Notes: generated by a model not told the origin, from the letters alone. A stretch of DNA of 64,000 bases from Scytonema tolypothrichoides VB-61278 (GCF_000828085.3 NZ_JXCA02000027.1:367039-431038); one strand, 5' to 3'. Numbered from the stretch's first letter, positions 44,802 to 54,201 are shown. Made by a program: numbers and translations.

Positions 44802-46361
44802 ATGGATCTTAATCACATATTGACGTGGATGGTGTGTTTATCATGCATCTCGACCATGATGAGTGCATCTCTATCTGGTACTAATAATAATCGTGGCTGG
44901 ATTATAGTGTCAGGATTCATCTTGGTTACTATAGCAGTTTTGTCCTATCTGACTCCATCCTTGGGTGGGTTAATTGGTGGATGCTTGTGGGCAATTTTAG
45001 TTATTTTGCCTAGTCTTGGTCACAAGAAAGTTGACCAACTTATTGATCAACAACGTTTTGGTCAAGCAAGCAGAGTGGCGAGTCTAATTTGGTGGCTGCA
45101 TCCGTTGGATGGTTGGCGTGAGCAACCAAAATTGTTATATGCTTTGGATTTGGGTCAGCGTGGAGCAAGAGCTTCCGCTGTTGCAATTCTAGACCGTTAT
45201 CAAACCGCCACAACACCAACTGGTCGTTCCGCAGCTGTCAGCCTTTACCAAATGGATGCTCGTTGGGAAGAATTGTTGGAGTGGATACAGAATAACTTAA
45301 GCGAAGCAGTCTTGCAGAAAGATTTCGATATGCTGGTCTGCTATCTGAAAACCCTTGGAGAAACTGGCGATTTGAATGGTATGCTCCAAGCTTGGGAGCG
45401 CTATCAGCCAAGCATCGAAAAAATACTTAACCCAAGAACACAAAATCTAGCGCGTATGTATGTGCTAGCCTTCTGCGGTAAAACAGAACACGTCGCGGAA
45501 TTATTTAGTACTTCACTAGCAAACTATTCCAACACTATCAAACTATTTTGGCTAGCAACAGTTGACCAAGCTGCTGGAAGAGAAACTATAGCTCACGAAC
45601 AATTTTTGAGTATTGCTGATAGTAACAATGTTTGCATTCGTAACGCAGTCGCAAGGCGTTTAACCAGTCCTGTGGTTGTCGCTAATACAGTACTTACTGA
45701 AAAATCAGAAGAGATTTTATCTAGAATTAGTACAGAAATAGAGTATGAAACCAGATACAGCGGTAGAGATAGCTTAAAGCCACGTTTTGCGATCGCTACA
45801 TATTTTATTATCACGTTGAATGTACTTGCCTTTGCCCTAGAGGTGAAACTGGGAGGTAGCACCAACCTCAATAACTTATATCGTTTAGGTGCATTAGTAC
45901 CACAAGAAGTTGTTAGGGGAGATTGGTGGCGCTTGTTAACAGCCGCGTTTCTTCACTTCGGGTTCTTGCACCTATTACTAAATATGTTAGGTCTTTATTT
46001 ATTTGGTCGCTTGATGGAATTTGCCCTAGGAACACCGCGATTTTTCCTGTTGTATTTTACGAGTGCAATTGGCTCTATGCTGGCTGTGACTTATATGTCA
46101 GTTCTGGGATATTCTCAATCTGATTTTGTAGTTGGTGCATCAGGATGTGTGATGGGTCTTGTTGGTGGTTTTACTGCTGTGCTATTACACGAGTGGCTAA
46201 GGAGAAGAACGCGCCTTGCTGCTAGAAATTTACGAGGTATTTTACTAGTTATTGTATTGCAAAGCATCTTTGACCTGACAACTCCACAGATTAGCTTTGT
46301 TGGTCATACTTCTGGGTTGATTGTTGGTTTTGTGATGGGGATGATTTTAAAGGGTTTTTAA
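44802..46361 (+). CDS. Rhomboid-family intramembrane serine protease with N-terminal helical domain
   Basis: 519 aa. Two N-terminal helices, then about 230 residues of helical, TPR-like sequence, then a six-helix rhomboid domain (about 325-519) with HFGFLHLLLNMLGLYLFG, catalytic Ser in VVGASGCVMGL and His in VGHTSGLIVGF. The dyad is intact, so proteolysis within membranes is expected. It is 44 bp after the AI-2E gene and may be co-transcribed. Substrates unknown. Confidence 0.9.
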   Translation: MDLNHILTWMVCLSCISTMMSASLSGTNNNRGWIIVSGFILVTIAVLSYLTPSLGGLIGGCLWAILVILPSLGHKKVDQLIDQQRFGQASRVASLIWWLHPLDGWREQPKLLYALDLGQRGARASAVAILDRYQTATTPTGRSAAVSLYQMDARWEELLEWIQNNLSEAVLQKDFDMLVCYLKTLGETGDLNGMLQAWERYQPSIEKILNPRTQNLARMYVLAFCGKTEHVAELFSTSLANYSNTIKLFWLATVDQAAGRETIAHEQFLSIADSNNVCIRNAVARRLTSPVVVANTVLTEKSEEILSRISTEIEYETRYSGRDSLKPRFAIATYFIITLNVLAFALEVKLGGSTNLNNLYRLGALVPQEVVRGDWWRLLTAAFLHFGFLHLLLNMLGLYLFGRLMEFALGTPRFFLLYFTSAIGSMLAVTYMSVLGYSQSDFVVGASGCVMGLVGGFTAVLLHEWLRRRTRLAARNLRGILLVIVLQSIFDLTTPQISFVGHTSGLIVGFVMGMILKGF

Positions 46362-46412
46362 CTCTATAGCAACAGACATATCGTTTAGGACATCGTACTT
46401 TGATTAAGAGGG

Positions 46413-46437
46413 AACTCTTAACTCTTAACTCTTAACA
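46413..46437. repeat. Heptamer array (CTCTTAA)
   Basis: Three to four tandem CTCTTAA units between the rhomboid and kinase genes. A shorter CTCTTAACTCTTAACAGGGAA run occurs at about 62270. Same class as the ATTCAAA array at 2464. The gap 46362-46691 otherwise holds a stop-to-stop open frame without a start codon (46473-46682) that I cannot place. Confidence 0.6.
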
Positions 46438-46691
46438 GGGAAATGTCTTAACAATTGTGGCGACTGCTATAGTTTCAAAAAGATTATCTTCAAGCTAGGT
46501 CTCACTACAAGTTTTGGAAAGATGGCGATCGCCTTTGTCTAAGACAATTTCTATCTGGTTCATTTACCTTAAACATGGTGTTACCACAGCAATTTCCAAG
46601 ATTGAATTTTGAACCGATTCATCGGCGACATATGGGTGTATCAGATATAGTAGCAATATTTGCCCAAGCTATAAATCACTGATATTAGTTT

Positions 46692-48035
46692 ATGTCAATA
46701 CTTTTAAACAACCGCTATCGAATTATCCGTTCTTTGGGGAGTGGTGGATTTGGTGAAACTTTCATAGCAGAAGATACCCAAATGCCATCGCTTCGTCGTT
46801 GTGTTATTAAACAACTTAAACCAATTCACAATAATTCTCAGATTTATCAACTTGTACAAGAGAGGTTTCAACGCGAAGCCGCGATATTAGAAGAATTAGG
46901 TGGAAGCAGTCACCAAATACCAGCTTTATATGCTTATTTTCAGTTAAACGAGTTATTTTACTTAGTTCAAGAGTATATTGAAGGCGATACCCTCACAGCT
47001 AAAGTCAGACAGCAGGGAGTCTTTAGTGAAAGTGCTGTCCGGGAATTATTAATAACTTTATTACCTGTACTGGAGTACGTCCACTCAAAGGGTATTGTTC
47101 ATCGTGATATCAAACCAGATAACATTATTTTGCGTCATCGCGATACAAAACCAGTACTGATTGATTTTGGTGCTGTACGGGAAACAATGGGTACAGTCAT
47201 CAATTCTCAAGGAAGTCTTGCTAGCTCAATTATCATTGGAACTCCAGGATATATGCCTAGCGAGCAAGCAATGGGTAGACCAGTTTATGCTAGTGACTTA
47301 TATAGTTTAGGAATCACAATTATTTATCTGCTAACAGGGAAACGACCGCAAGAGGTGGAAACAGATCCACACACTGGAGAAATTATTTTGCACTCTCATC
47401 TGTTGAATATTAGTCCAACAATGAGATTTGTTATTGATAAAGCGATCACTTACCATCCACGGGATAGGTTTGCTAGTGCCAGAGAAATGTTGCAAGCTGT
47501 GCAGGGAATAGCAAATACGATTTTACCCCAAGCGCATTCTACTCAACCACCCTCAAATGCTACACTACCCACCGCAAAATCTCAAGACATCATTTCCGGG
47601 AGTAGAGAATTTTCTGGACCACCTTCCCATCAAAACACTAGGCACAAGGGAGTTATTATAGGTGGTATCATTGCTGCTGCTGGTTTGATTGGTACATCAA
47701 CAATTATTGGTTTGGTGTTAACAAAATCGTTATCACCAGTTGCACAGCAATCTGCAAATGATTATTCTTGGCTTTCTCAAAGAGTTGTAACAGAAGCAGA
47801 TTTGGACGGTAAAGACGGTTTTGAGCTTGATATTATGCGTAATTCAATTTTCGCACGTCATGGTCGTCGTTTTGACACAGCTGGTTTACAACAGTACTTT
47901 GAGAAACAGCCGTGGTATCGACCCCTTTATTCACCAAAAGATTTTCCAACTAACTTGCTCTCAAATACAGAACAGTGGAATGTGGAATATATTTCACAAT
48001 ATCAAGACCGTTATAACCGCAGATTTTTTAAATGA
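46692..48035 (+). CDS. Serine/threonine protein kinase with membrane anchor and YARHG domain
   Basis: 447 aa. Hanks-type kinase (about 8-275): LGSGGFGETFIAED, VHRDIKPDNIILR with catalytic Asp, LIDFGAVRE as the DFG site, GTPGYMPSEQ. Pro/Ser-rich linker, one membrane helix (GGIIAAAGLIGTSTIIGLVL, about 315-340), and an extracytoplasmic YARHG-type domain (DIMRNSIFARHGRRFD to PWYRPLYSPKDF). Probably senses the cell surface and phosphorylates cytoplasmic targets. All catalytic motifs present. Confidence 0.92.
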   Translation: MSILLNNRYRIIRSLGSGGFGETFIAEDTQMPSLRRCVIKQLKPIHNNSQIYQLVQERFQREAAILEELGGSSHQIPALYAYFQLNELFYLVQEYIEGDTLTAKVRQQGVFSESAVRELLITLLPVLEYVHSKGIVHRDIKPDNIILRHRDTKPVLIDFGAVRETMGTVINSQGSLASSIIIGTPGYMPSEQAMGRPVYASDLYSLGITIIYLLTGKRPQEVETDPHTGEIILHSHLLNISPTMRFVIDKAITYHPRDRFASAREMLQAVQGIANTILPQAHSTQPPSNATLPTAKSQDIISGSREFSGPPSHQNTRHKGVIIGGIIAAAGLIGTSTIIGLVLTKSLSPVAQQSANDYSWLSQRVVTEADLDGKDGFELDIMRNSIFARHGRRFDTAGLQQYFEKQPWYRPLYSPKDFPTNLLSNTEQWNVEYISQYQDRYNRRFFK

Positions 48036-48131
48036 GAACAACAACTCAGGCTATTTTTTCCACTTTTCTACAAACTTGAACATAATCTTATCATCAGCAG
48101 CTCGGCTGACAGAGAAGGAAACAAGGTTAAT

Positions 48132-48221
48132 AGGACTTACGCACGAGTTACGAAAGACAAGACTATGAGATTGCTTCCTTGCGTCGCAATGACACAACTA
48201 CGTTATTTTTGCGTAAGTCCT
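48132..48221. repeat. MITE-like element with AGGACTTACGCA ends
   Basis: 90 bp with terminal inverted repeats AGGACTTACGCA (48132-48143) and TGCGTAAGTCCT (48210-48221), bracketed by GGTTAA on both sides (with one extra T on the left). No coding capacity. A different family from copies A-C. Confidence 0.7.
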
Positions 48222-48364
48222 GGTTAAGTTCAATATTCTTCTGTTGAGCAATCAGACTACCACTATTTTCAGAATGAGTCGCGCTTGAGCCATTTCACCT
48301 CACACCACTCAACTACAATAAGAATAGACTTTGTTGAGATTTGTATAGTTTAGGATAAACTATC

Positions 48365-49384
48365 ATGGCTCCCGCCGTTTTCATTGAAAATTTAAAAAAA
48401 CGCTACGGCATGGTTGAAGCCGTGAAGGATGTTTCCTTTCAGGTGGAACCAGGAGAAATCTTTGGCTTACTCGGTCCTAACGGAGCAGGGAAAACGACCA
48501 CATTGAGAGCTTTGTGTACTCTCACGACACCAGATGCAGGTAAAATAGAAGTATCTGGTATATCTGTGGTGGACAATCCAAGAGCCGCAAGGAGAAGGCT
48601 AGGCTACGTAGCTCAGGAAGTCGCCCCAGATAAGGTGTTGACTGGACGCGAACTATTACAACTGCAAGCCGCACTGTATCACTTACCTGGCGCAGTGGCA
48701 AAACAACGAGTTAACACAGTGCTGGAGTTACTCGGTTTGCACGAATATGCAGATAAAAAGACTGGCACTTACTCTGGTGGGTTACGCAAGCGCCTAGACT
48801 TAGCAGCAGGATTACTCCATGCACCAGATGTCTTGGTTTTAGATGAGCCAACAGTAGGACTTGACATAGAAACCCGTTTTGTGGTATGGGAGTTCCTACG
48901 TAAGTTGCGAGAAGCAGGAACAACGGTAGTGATTACCAGCCATTACTTAGAAGAAGTTGACGCCTTGGCTGATAAGGTGGCAATTATTGACCGTGGAGTT
49001 GTGATTGCCACAGGAACGCCTTGGGAGTTGAAAGATAAAGTTGGGGGCGATCGCATTACCTTACGAATCCGCGAATTTTCACCCGACGAAGAGGCGCACA
49101 AAGCTAAAGACTTGCTGAAATCTTTGTCGTTTGTTCAAGAAGTGATCATTAATAGCGCTCAAGGGAACTCCCTGAACTTGGTTGTGACACCGCAAAACGA
49201 TGCTTTGATCAGCATCCAACAAACACTCAATTCGGCTGGATTACCAATTTTTAGTATTGCCCAATCTCGACCGAGTTTGGATGATGTTTATCTTGCAGCG
49301 ACAGGACGAACTTTGATGGATGCGGAACTTGCAGCCGCTGGAAATCGCGATCCAAAGGCTGAACGCAAGCAGAGTATGCGTTAG
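48365..49384 (+). CDS. ABC transporter ATP-binding protein, DrrA type
   Basis: 339 aa. ATPase with Walker A GPNGAGKTT, Q-loop YVAQEV, signature YSGGLRKRLDLAAGLLH, Walker B VLVLDEPTVGLD and switch SHYLEEVD, plus the C-terminal domain typical of DrrA (about 230-320). It should power export together with the ABC-2 permease 157 bp downstream. Substrate unknown; DrrA relatives export antibiotics, lipids or polysaccharides. Confidence 0.92.
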   Translation: MAPAVFIENLKKRYGMVEAVKDVSFQVEPGEIFGLLGPNGAGKTTTLRALCTLTTPDAGKIEVSGISVVDNPRAARRRLGYVAQEVAPDKVLTGRELLQLQAALYHLPGAVAKQRVNTVLELLGLHEYADKKTGTYSGGLRKRLDLAAGLLHAPDVLVLDEPTVGLDIETRFVVWEFLRKLREAGTTVVITSHYLEEVDALADKVAIIDRGVVIATGTPWELKDKVGGDRITLRIREFSPDEEAHKAKDLLKSLSFVQEVIINSAQGNSLNLVVTPQNDALISIQQTLNSAGLPIFSIAQSRPSLDDVYLAATGRTLMDAELAAAGNRDPKAERKQSMR

Positions 49385-49541
49385 GCTTTGTGAAATGGTA
49401 ATGATCAAGACTATCCTACTATTTTGATAGCGCAGCGTGCCCGGAGGGCATACTTTGAATTTTGCGGAAAGTTGCCAGGAGGGTTTCCCTCCGTAGCAAA
49501 CTTTCCAAGACGAACTTTGAATTTTGAATGTGTGAATTTTT
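49385..49541. repeat. Dispersed GC-rich repeat between DrrA- and DrrB-type genes
   Basis: Contains GATAGCGCAGCGTGCCCGGA and CAGGAGGGTTTCCCTCCGTA, words shared with the repeat blocks at 57855 and 62094. It splits what would otherwise be a tight operon. Confidence 0.55.
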
Positions 49542-50441
49542 ATGAGCGGTAGTGTTTTACCTCCAAAATCTGATATGAATTGGCAGCAAGTGGCATCACC
49601 TCAAGCTTACGAAGTAGATGCGACTCCCAATGTCTTTGGTGAATTTGTACAAGAGACACTTGCTTTGACGCGTCGCTTGTTTATTCAGTTGCAGCGGCGT
49701 CCTTCAACATTAATTGCTGGAATTATTCAGCCAGTCATGTGGTTGGTGCTGTTCGGTGCTTTGTTTCAAAATGCACCAAAAGGTATTTTTGGCAATACCA
49801 CAAATTATGGACAATTTCTGGGCGCTGGCGTCATTGTTTTTACTGCATTTGCTGGGGCGTTGAATGCTGGTTTACCAGTCATGTTTGACCGCGAATTCGG
49901 CTTTTTGAACCGTTTGCTTGTGGCTCCTCTTGTTTCACGGTTTTCGATTGTTCTGGCTTCGGCTATCTTTATTATCAGCCAAAGTTTACTCCAAGCTGCG
50001 GTGATTGTGACAGCAGCGGCATTTTTGGGGGCTGGGTTACCAGATGCAGCAGGTTTAGCAGCAATAGTTTTGATAGTCTTCCTGCTTGCATTAGGTGTGA
50101 CTGCGATCAGTCTTGGTTTGGCTTTTGCCTTACCTGGACATATTGAACTTATTGCAGTCATTTTTGTCAGTAACTTGCCATTGTTGTTTGCTAGTACTGC
50201 TTTAGCTCCATTATCCTTCATGCCTCAATGGCTACAGGTTGTCGCTACCCTCAATCCCCTTAGCTATGCGATCGAACCAATTCGCTATTTGTATCTTCAC
50301 AAAGATTGGGGATTAAATAGCGTAGTCATGCATGCTTTTTGGGGTGATGTAACGTTTGGTGGCGCAATGCTTGTATTGCTTGGCTTTGCTGTTGTAGCAT
50401 TACTTAGCATTCAACCTCAACTGCGACGGACTCTTGCTTAA
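49542..50441 (+). CDS. ABC-2 type permease, DrrB-like
   Basis: 299 aa. After a 35-residue N-terminal cytosolic segment, six membrane helices: the first around LIAGIIQPVMWLVLFGALFQ, the ABC-2 motif region NRLLVAPLVSRFSIVLA, and a last helix before QLRRTLA. Partner of the DrrA-type ATPase upstream. The two form an exporter; substrate cannot be deduced. Confidence 0.9.
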   Translation: MSGSVLPPKSDMNWQQVASPQAYEVDATPNVFGEFVQETLALTRRLFIQLQRRPSTLIAGIIQPVMWLVLFGALFQNAPKGIFGNTTNYGQFLGAGVIVFTAFAGALNAGLPVMFDREFGFLNRLLVAPLVSRFSIVLASAIFIISQSLLQAAVIVTAAAFLGAGLPDAAGLAAIVLIVFLLALGVTAISLGLAFALPGHIELIAVIFVSNLPLLFASTALAPLSFMPQWLQVVATLNPLSYAIEPIRYLYLHKDWGLNSVVMHAFWGDVTFGGAMLVLLGFAVVALLSIQPQLRRTLA

Positions 50442-50541
50442 GATAGAAGCATTATTGGATTTAAGTAATTTTAGGGTCAAAACCCTTTAACTCTCCCACC
50501 CTGAGAAGGCGTGGGTTTCCAAACTTTCTTAGGAGATTTTT

Positions 50542-50931
50542 ATGAAAATACCATTTTTACCGCTTAAACAACTATTTGTACTTACCGTTACAGGAATCAG
50601 CTTTGCTTCCTTGCTATTGCCTCAACCTAGTTTAGCTGAACCTAGTTCAAGAAACATCCTGCAAGACCTCAATCCACAACAGGATGATCCATTATCTCCC
50701 CGCAGCGATGAGGTGAATAATACGGGTATGTTTGGTTTATTGCATCGCCTTCAGCAAGGAAATGCAACTTGGGATCCAGCTCAACAGAATCAACAATTGA
50801 ACGATGCTGCTGCTGCATTCAAACAAAAGCAACAACAACTGTTTCAGCAAAATCAAACTCGACAGCAGCCAACTCAACCAAACTTTCAGGTAAATACACC
50901 AGGTGTCATTAAACCTAAATCTGGTCAATAA
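50542..50931 (+). CDS. Small secreted Gln-rich protein of unknown function
   Basis: 129 aa with AGGAG 9 bp before ATG. Signal peptide ending PSLAEPS (cleavage after SLA), then a short conserved-looking segment (TGMFGLLHRLQQGNATWDP) and a Gln/Asn-rich tail (KQKQQQLFQQNQTRQQPTQ). Probably periplasmic or outer-surface. It is followed by a strong terminator. No family recognised beyond cyanobacterial hypotheticals. Confidence 0.75.
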   Translation: MKIPFLPLKQLFVLTVTGISFASLLLPQPSLAEPSSRNILQDLNPQQDDPLSPRSDEVNNTGMFGLLHRLQQGNATWDPAQQNQQLNDAAAAFKQKQQQLFQQNQTRQQPTQPNFQVNTPGVIKPKSGQ

Positions 50932-50943
50932 AGCAACAAAAAA

Positions 50944-51003
50944 AGAACACAGAATGCAGTACCAAAAACTTTGGATTCTCAAATCTGTGTTCTGAGTTTT
51001 TTT
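50944..51003. terminator. Bidirectional terminator
   Basis: AGAACACAGA (50944-50953) pairs with TCTGTGTTCT (50984-50993), followed by a T-run and preceded by an A-run. It lies between convergent genes and can serve both. Confidence 0.75.
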
Positions 51004-51023
51004 GAATGATTGCTAATCGGGTT

Positions 51024-51461
51024 TTACAAACCCAATCCTGCTAAAACATCGCTAGCATGAGTCGATGTGTTGACATTAGAGTCAACCTTAGTGATTTTGC
51101 CGTTACCATCAATAACGTAGGTAACCCGCTTAGCATATCCACCACCATCAACATCGTATGCTTTGATTAAGGTGTGATCAGTGTCAGCCAGTAGCGGAAA
51201 ATTGAGATTATATTTTTGGGTGAATGCTTGGTGGGAAGCTTCGTCATCTGCGCTGACTCCCAGCACAACTACATCATTTCTCTTGTAGTCGTCAACAGCA
51301 TCCCGAAAACTACAGGCTTGTTTGGTACAGCCTGGAGTGTCGTCTTTGGGGTAGAAATACAAAACTACTGTCTTACCTTTGAAATCAGACAACGAAACAG
51401 TGTTCCCGTTGGTGTCTTTGACGGTAAATGCAGGTGCATCGCTACCAACTGCTAAGGGCAT
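51024..51461 (-). CDS. Peroxiredoxin, BCP/PrxQ type
   Basis: 145 aa thioredoxin-fold peroxidase that reduces hydrogen and lipid peroxides. Peroxidatic Cys in DTPGCTKQACSFRD with the resolving Cys five positions later, the atypical 2-Cys arrangement of PrxQ. Conserved FPLLADTDHTLIKAY and a short C-terminus. Cytoplasmic or thylakoid-associated. Monocistronic and convergent with the secreted-protein gene. Confidence 0.93.
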   Translation of the reverse strand: MPLAVGSDAPAFTVKDTNGNTVSLSDFKGKTVVLYFYPKDDTPGCTKQACSFRDAVDDYKRNDVVVLGVSADDEASHQAFTQKYNLNFPLLADTDHTLIKAYDVDGGGYAKRVTYVIDGNGKITKVDSNVNTSTHASDVLAGLGL

Positions 51462-51796
51462 AGTTTTAGTATCTCCACTATACAGGGTTTGGTTCAGGGC
51501 ACTTTGTGATCAGTCACACGAGTTCTAACTTTCAAGTTTTGGGACTTTGTTTGGTGAAAGTTACGAATACATGTCACTGTTTTCCCTGATGGCGGTATTG
51601 TATCAAACTTTATGTATTTTTGTGAATTTATGGGTTTTTAAGGTTTGAGGTCTAATCAGTATAATAAAACACATAAATAATAATAAAACACGTAATATGT
51701 ATGAAACGAACCGCCAAGACGCCAAGCACGCCAAGAGTATTTGGTATGAGATAATGAGGTGTACTGCACATACTTTTGCCTTTATAGTTCTTCACC
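51462..51796. other. Noncoding gap upstream of the peroxiredoxin and ABC-2 genes
   Basis: 335 bp, divergent promoter region. AT-rich, with a run of AATAATAATAAAACAC and the phrase ACCGCCAAGACGCCAAGCAC, a short repeat also seen in part at about 26800. No gene or RNA recognised. Confidence 0.4.
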
Positions 51797-52582
51797 TTGA
51801 GAAACAGATACCTAAAAGTACTAACATTATTTTGGAACGCTGCCATAGAAGCTGAGTTGGAGTATCGTATCAACTTCCTCTTAGCAACGCTCAGTAGCTT
51901 GGGTAATCTTGCAGGTAGTCTTTTTGGATTATTCTTGTTTTACGGTAACGGCTACACTTTTGCTGGGTGGACATGGGAAGCAGCTTTAGTCGTCCTAGGA
52001 ATTTTTACGCTGATGCAAGGCTTTTCTGCGACTTTTCTTGCTCCAAATTTGAATAGCATTGTCCGTCACGTGCAGGAAGGTACATTGGACTTTGTCCTAC
52101 TCAAACCAATCCGCAGCCAGTTTTGGCTTTCCACCCGTACTGTGTCACCTTGGGGACTTCCAGATATAGTCTTTGGTAGCATAATCATTGGCTATGCAGG
52201 TAAAAAACTTGGTTTAGGAATAGACGACTACCTCATCAGTACAATTCCCTTATGTTTTAGCTTTGTCATTCTTTACAGTTTATGGTTCATGCTAGGATCT
52301 ACTAGCATCTGGTTTGTCAAAATATCCAACGTTACCGAAGTGCTGCGGGGTTTGTTGGAAGCCGGACGATATCCGATGGTTGCGTATCCTACAGCATACC
52401 GTTTCTTCTTCACGTTTGTTGTTCCAGTCGCTTTTTTAACAACGATACCCGCAGAAGCAATGTTAGGTCGAAGTCAAATCACTTGGATCGTAGGCGCAGG
52501 TGTGTTGGCGCTGGTGCTGTTTTTTGTTTCTACTAGGTTTTGGCGGTTTGCATTGCGGTTTTATACGAGTGCTTCTAGTTAG
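51797..52582 (+). CDS. ABC-2 family permease (DUF990-like)
   Basis: 261 aa starting at TTG 51797. About six membrane helices; the sequence EYRINFLLATLSSLGNLAG, the amphipathic segment VRHVQEGTLDFVLLKPIRSQ and the end FWRFALRFYTSASS are typical of the cyanobacterial ABC-2 permeases that pair with a separate ATPase and a second permease. Neither is adjacent. Substrate unknown. Confidence 0.85.
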   Translation: MRNRYLKVLTLFWNAAIEAELEYRINFLLATLSSLGNLAGSLFGLFLFYGNGYTFAGWTWEAALVVLGIFTLMQGFSATFLAPNLNSIVRHVQEGTLDFVLLKPIRSQFWLSTRTVSPWGLPDIVFGSIIIGYAGKKLGLGIDDYLISTIPLCFSFVILYSLWFMLGSTSIWFVKISNVTEVLRGLLEAGRYPMVAYPTAYRFFFTFVVPVAFLTTIPAEAMLGRSQITWIVGAGVLALVLFFVSTRFWRFALRFYTSASS

Positions 52583-52952
52583 AATAGGCTTGTTGCAAAA
52601 GTGGGAAAACTCTCAATGTCATTGTGTTAGTGTAGCTGCTGCAATTGATGAGGGTTGGGTGTTGATTTGTATTTCTCAACCGGGGAGTTTAGTGGTGGTG
52701 TTGGATACTTAGTGATGGGATGCCATAGATAAAATAATCTCTACACTTAGCCTCCGAGTTTATCTGATTTAGGTTTTATGCAAATTAGATGTGGAACAGC
52801 TTAGAACCTAAAGGTTGTCCGCAACCCCATGAAAATAAGTGAGCAAATGCTTGCTTATATATTAACTATATTGTTATGATCGCTTCTGTGAGAGTAAATG
52901 AGCAAGTGCTTGCTTATATTGCTATTAAGCTATACAAAATAGGAGCGTTGTC
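52583..52952. other. Gap upstream of the Coq4-like gene
   Basis: 370 bp. The first 130 bp read openly in one frame (from VSVAAAIDEGWVLICISQPG) but without a start, and I do not consider it a gene. The right part holds the tandem dyads at 52835-52919. Confidence 0.4.
52835..52919 (+). promoter_or_regulatory. Tandem operator dyads, probably for the TetR regulator
   Basis: ATAAGTGAGCAAATGCTTGC plus TTATAT at 52835-52860 and GTAAATGAGCAAGTGCTTGC plus TTATAT at 52894-52919: the same dyad AGCAAxTGCTTGCT twice, 59 bp apart. They precede a two-gene unit whose second gene encodes a TetR repressor, so autoregulation is likely. Confidence 0.6.
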
Positions 52953-53423
52953 ATGAATGAGCATTGTGATTCTAATCGAGTCCCCGTCCTTAAGGACGGG
53001 ATCTTTATGACTCTGGGTGAAGCGATTCAAAAATTGCGTGAATCAGAGCATGAAGGCGATATGACAAATAAAATGTCGGCGGAAATAACGCAAGCTTTTG
53101 AGCTGCATGACGCAGTTCACGTCTTGTTTAATTGCGGCACTTCTATTGAAGACGAAATCGCCGCACATGTATGGATGCTCTTTGCCACAACGGCAAAAAT
53201 CAGCGAGATGCATCGCGTAGTTGCTAACCAAGAGCATCGCAATGTTTTGTCTGGTATTGGGCACTTCAAGTTGATGGTTATCTGGTTTACCTGTTTTCCA
53301 CGCATCATCGGCATCATCTCCAAGAGCTTACGTATGAAAAAAAGATTAGCTGTTGAGGAACTTTCTAAGCTGAAGGAACAGTTCATACTTGAAATTCACC
53401 AAGAACACGGTATCATTTTGTGA
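52953..53423 (+). CDS. Coq4-like protein
   Basis: 156 aa from ATG 52953, preceded by AGGAG at 8 bp. Contains the Coq4-type pattern HDAVHVLFNCGTSIEDEIAA (HDxxH and a Glu about ten residues on), expected to bind metal, and a helical C-terminus. Coq4 relatives act on quinone-like substrates; here the reaction is unknown. Residues NRVPVLKDGIF near the N-terminus are encoded by a palindrome (CCCGTCCTTAAGGACGGG, 52983-53000), so the first 18 residues may be a repeat-derived extension and MTLGEA (53007) an alternative start. Coupled to the TetR gene by a 4-bp overlap. Confidence 0.65.
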   Translation: MNEHCDSNRVPVLKDGIFMTLGEAIQKLRESEHEGDMTNKMSAEITQAFELHDAVHVLFNCGTSIEDEIAAHVWMLFATTAKISEMHRVVANQEHRNVLSGIGHFKLMVIWFTCFPRIIGIISKSLRMKKRLAVEELSKLKEQFILEIHQEHGIIL

Positions 53424-54064
53424 ACGCAAGAGTACCTAACATTGTTAGATCTCACACGAGCGACCTTAAACTGGATGCAAATTTAATGCCCCGCAATAAA
53501 ACCATTACAGATGAAGAGATTCTTGCTGTGGCGCGATCGCTCTTCCTTAAAGAGGGTGTGAAAGCTTCTACGCGAACTCTTGCTAAAATGGCTGGTATTT
53601 CTGAGGCGGTTATTTTTCAGCGATTTGGCACAAAAGAAGATCTTTTTTTTGCCGCAATGGTGCTACCAGAAGCTCAACTTGAGTCAATATTCAATGTTGA
53701 GCCTGGTAAAAAACAAGTGAGTGCAAACCTTAAATCGATAAGTTTGCAGATTGTTTCCTACTTCCGCGAGGTGATGCCAATCTTTCTATCACTCATCAGC
53801 CACCCATCGTTTGATATGCAAACCTTTTTGCAACATCACACCATGCCTGCGATTCAACTTAGCAATAAACTGACAGAGTATCTGAATTCTGAGGCAGATT
53901 TGGGGCGAATCCATAAAGACAATGTTGCGGCGGCAGCATCGATCTTACTCTCACATTTGCACAACCTCGCGTTATCAGAAAGTATCGGCTCACATAAACC
54001 AATTGACACAGAGTGCGCTATCTCTGATGCAATTAAAGCATTATGGAAAGGATTAGCTCCATAG
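53420..54064 (+). CDS. TetR/AcrR-family transcriptional regulator
   Basis: 214 aa from GTG 53420, overlapping the previous stop (GTGA); ATG 53486 (MPRNKTITDEEIL) gives the more usual N-terminus. HTH: TRTLAKMAGISEAVIFQRFG followed by TKEDLFF. The C-terminal helices form the ligand and dimer domain. Probably represses its own operon through the dyads at 52835-52919. Ligand may relate to the Coq4-like protein's substrate. Confidence 0.88.
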   Translation: MNARVPNIVRSHTSDLKLDANLMPRNKTITDEEILAVARSLFLKEGVKASTRTLAKMAGISEAVIFQRFGTKEDLFFAAMVLPEAQLESIFNVEPGKKQVSANLKSISLQIVSYFREVMPIFLSLISHPSFDMQTFLQHHTMPAIQLSNKLTEYLNSEADLGRIHKDNVAAAASILLSHLHNLALSESIGSHKPIDTECAISDAIKALWKGLAP

Positions 54065-54145
54065 TTATGAATTGCCGTTTTTTTGAACAGCAATGCTCAC
54101 CCTACCTCTACTACCTCTACCAATCAAGCTCTGCTTAAAGCGTTC

Positions 54146-54201
54146 CATGCACTTTCACGCACAGGTAGCGAGAAACGCAATAATTTCTTCTATACAGCAG
54201 T
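54146..54201. repeat. 56-bp direct repeat, left copy
   Basis: CATGCACTTTCACGCACAGG through TTCTATACAGCAGT. Matches 55175-55230 at 52 of 56 positions in the same orientation. Its first bases (CATGCACTTTCAC) also form an arm of the hairpin at 26984-27033. Confidence 0.8.

Noticed and set aside
46473..46682. Stop-to-stop frame with FWKDGDRLCLRQF and LPQQFPRLNFEP before the kinase gene
   Set aside because: No start codon and no recognised family; possibly a gene remnant, but too weak to call.
52583..52712. Open frame after the ABC-2 permease ending SLVVVLDT
   Set aside because: No start of its own; appears to be chance read-through in noncoding DNA.
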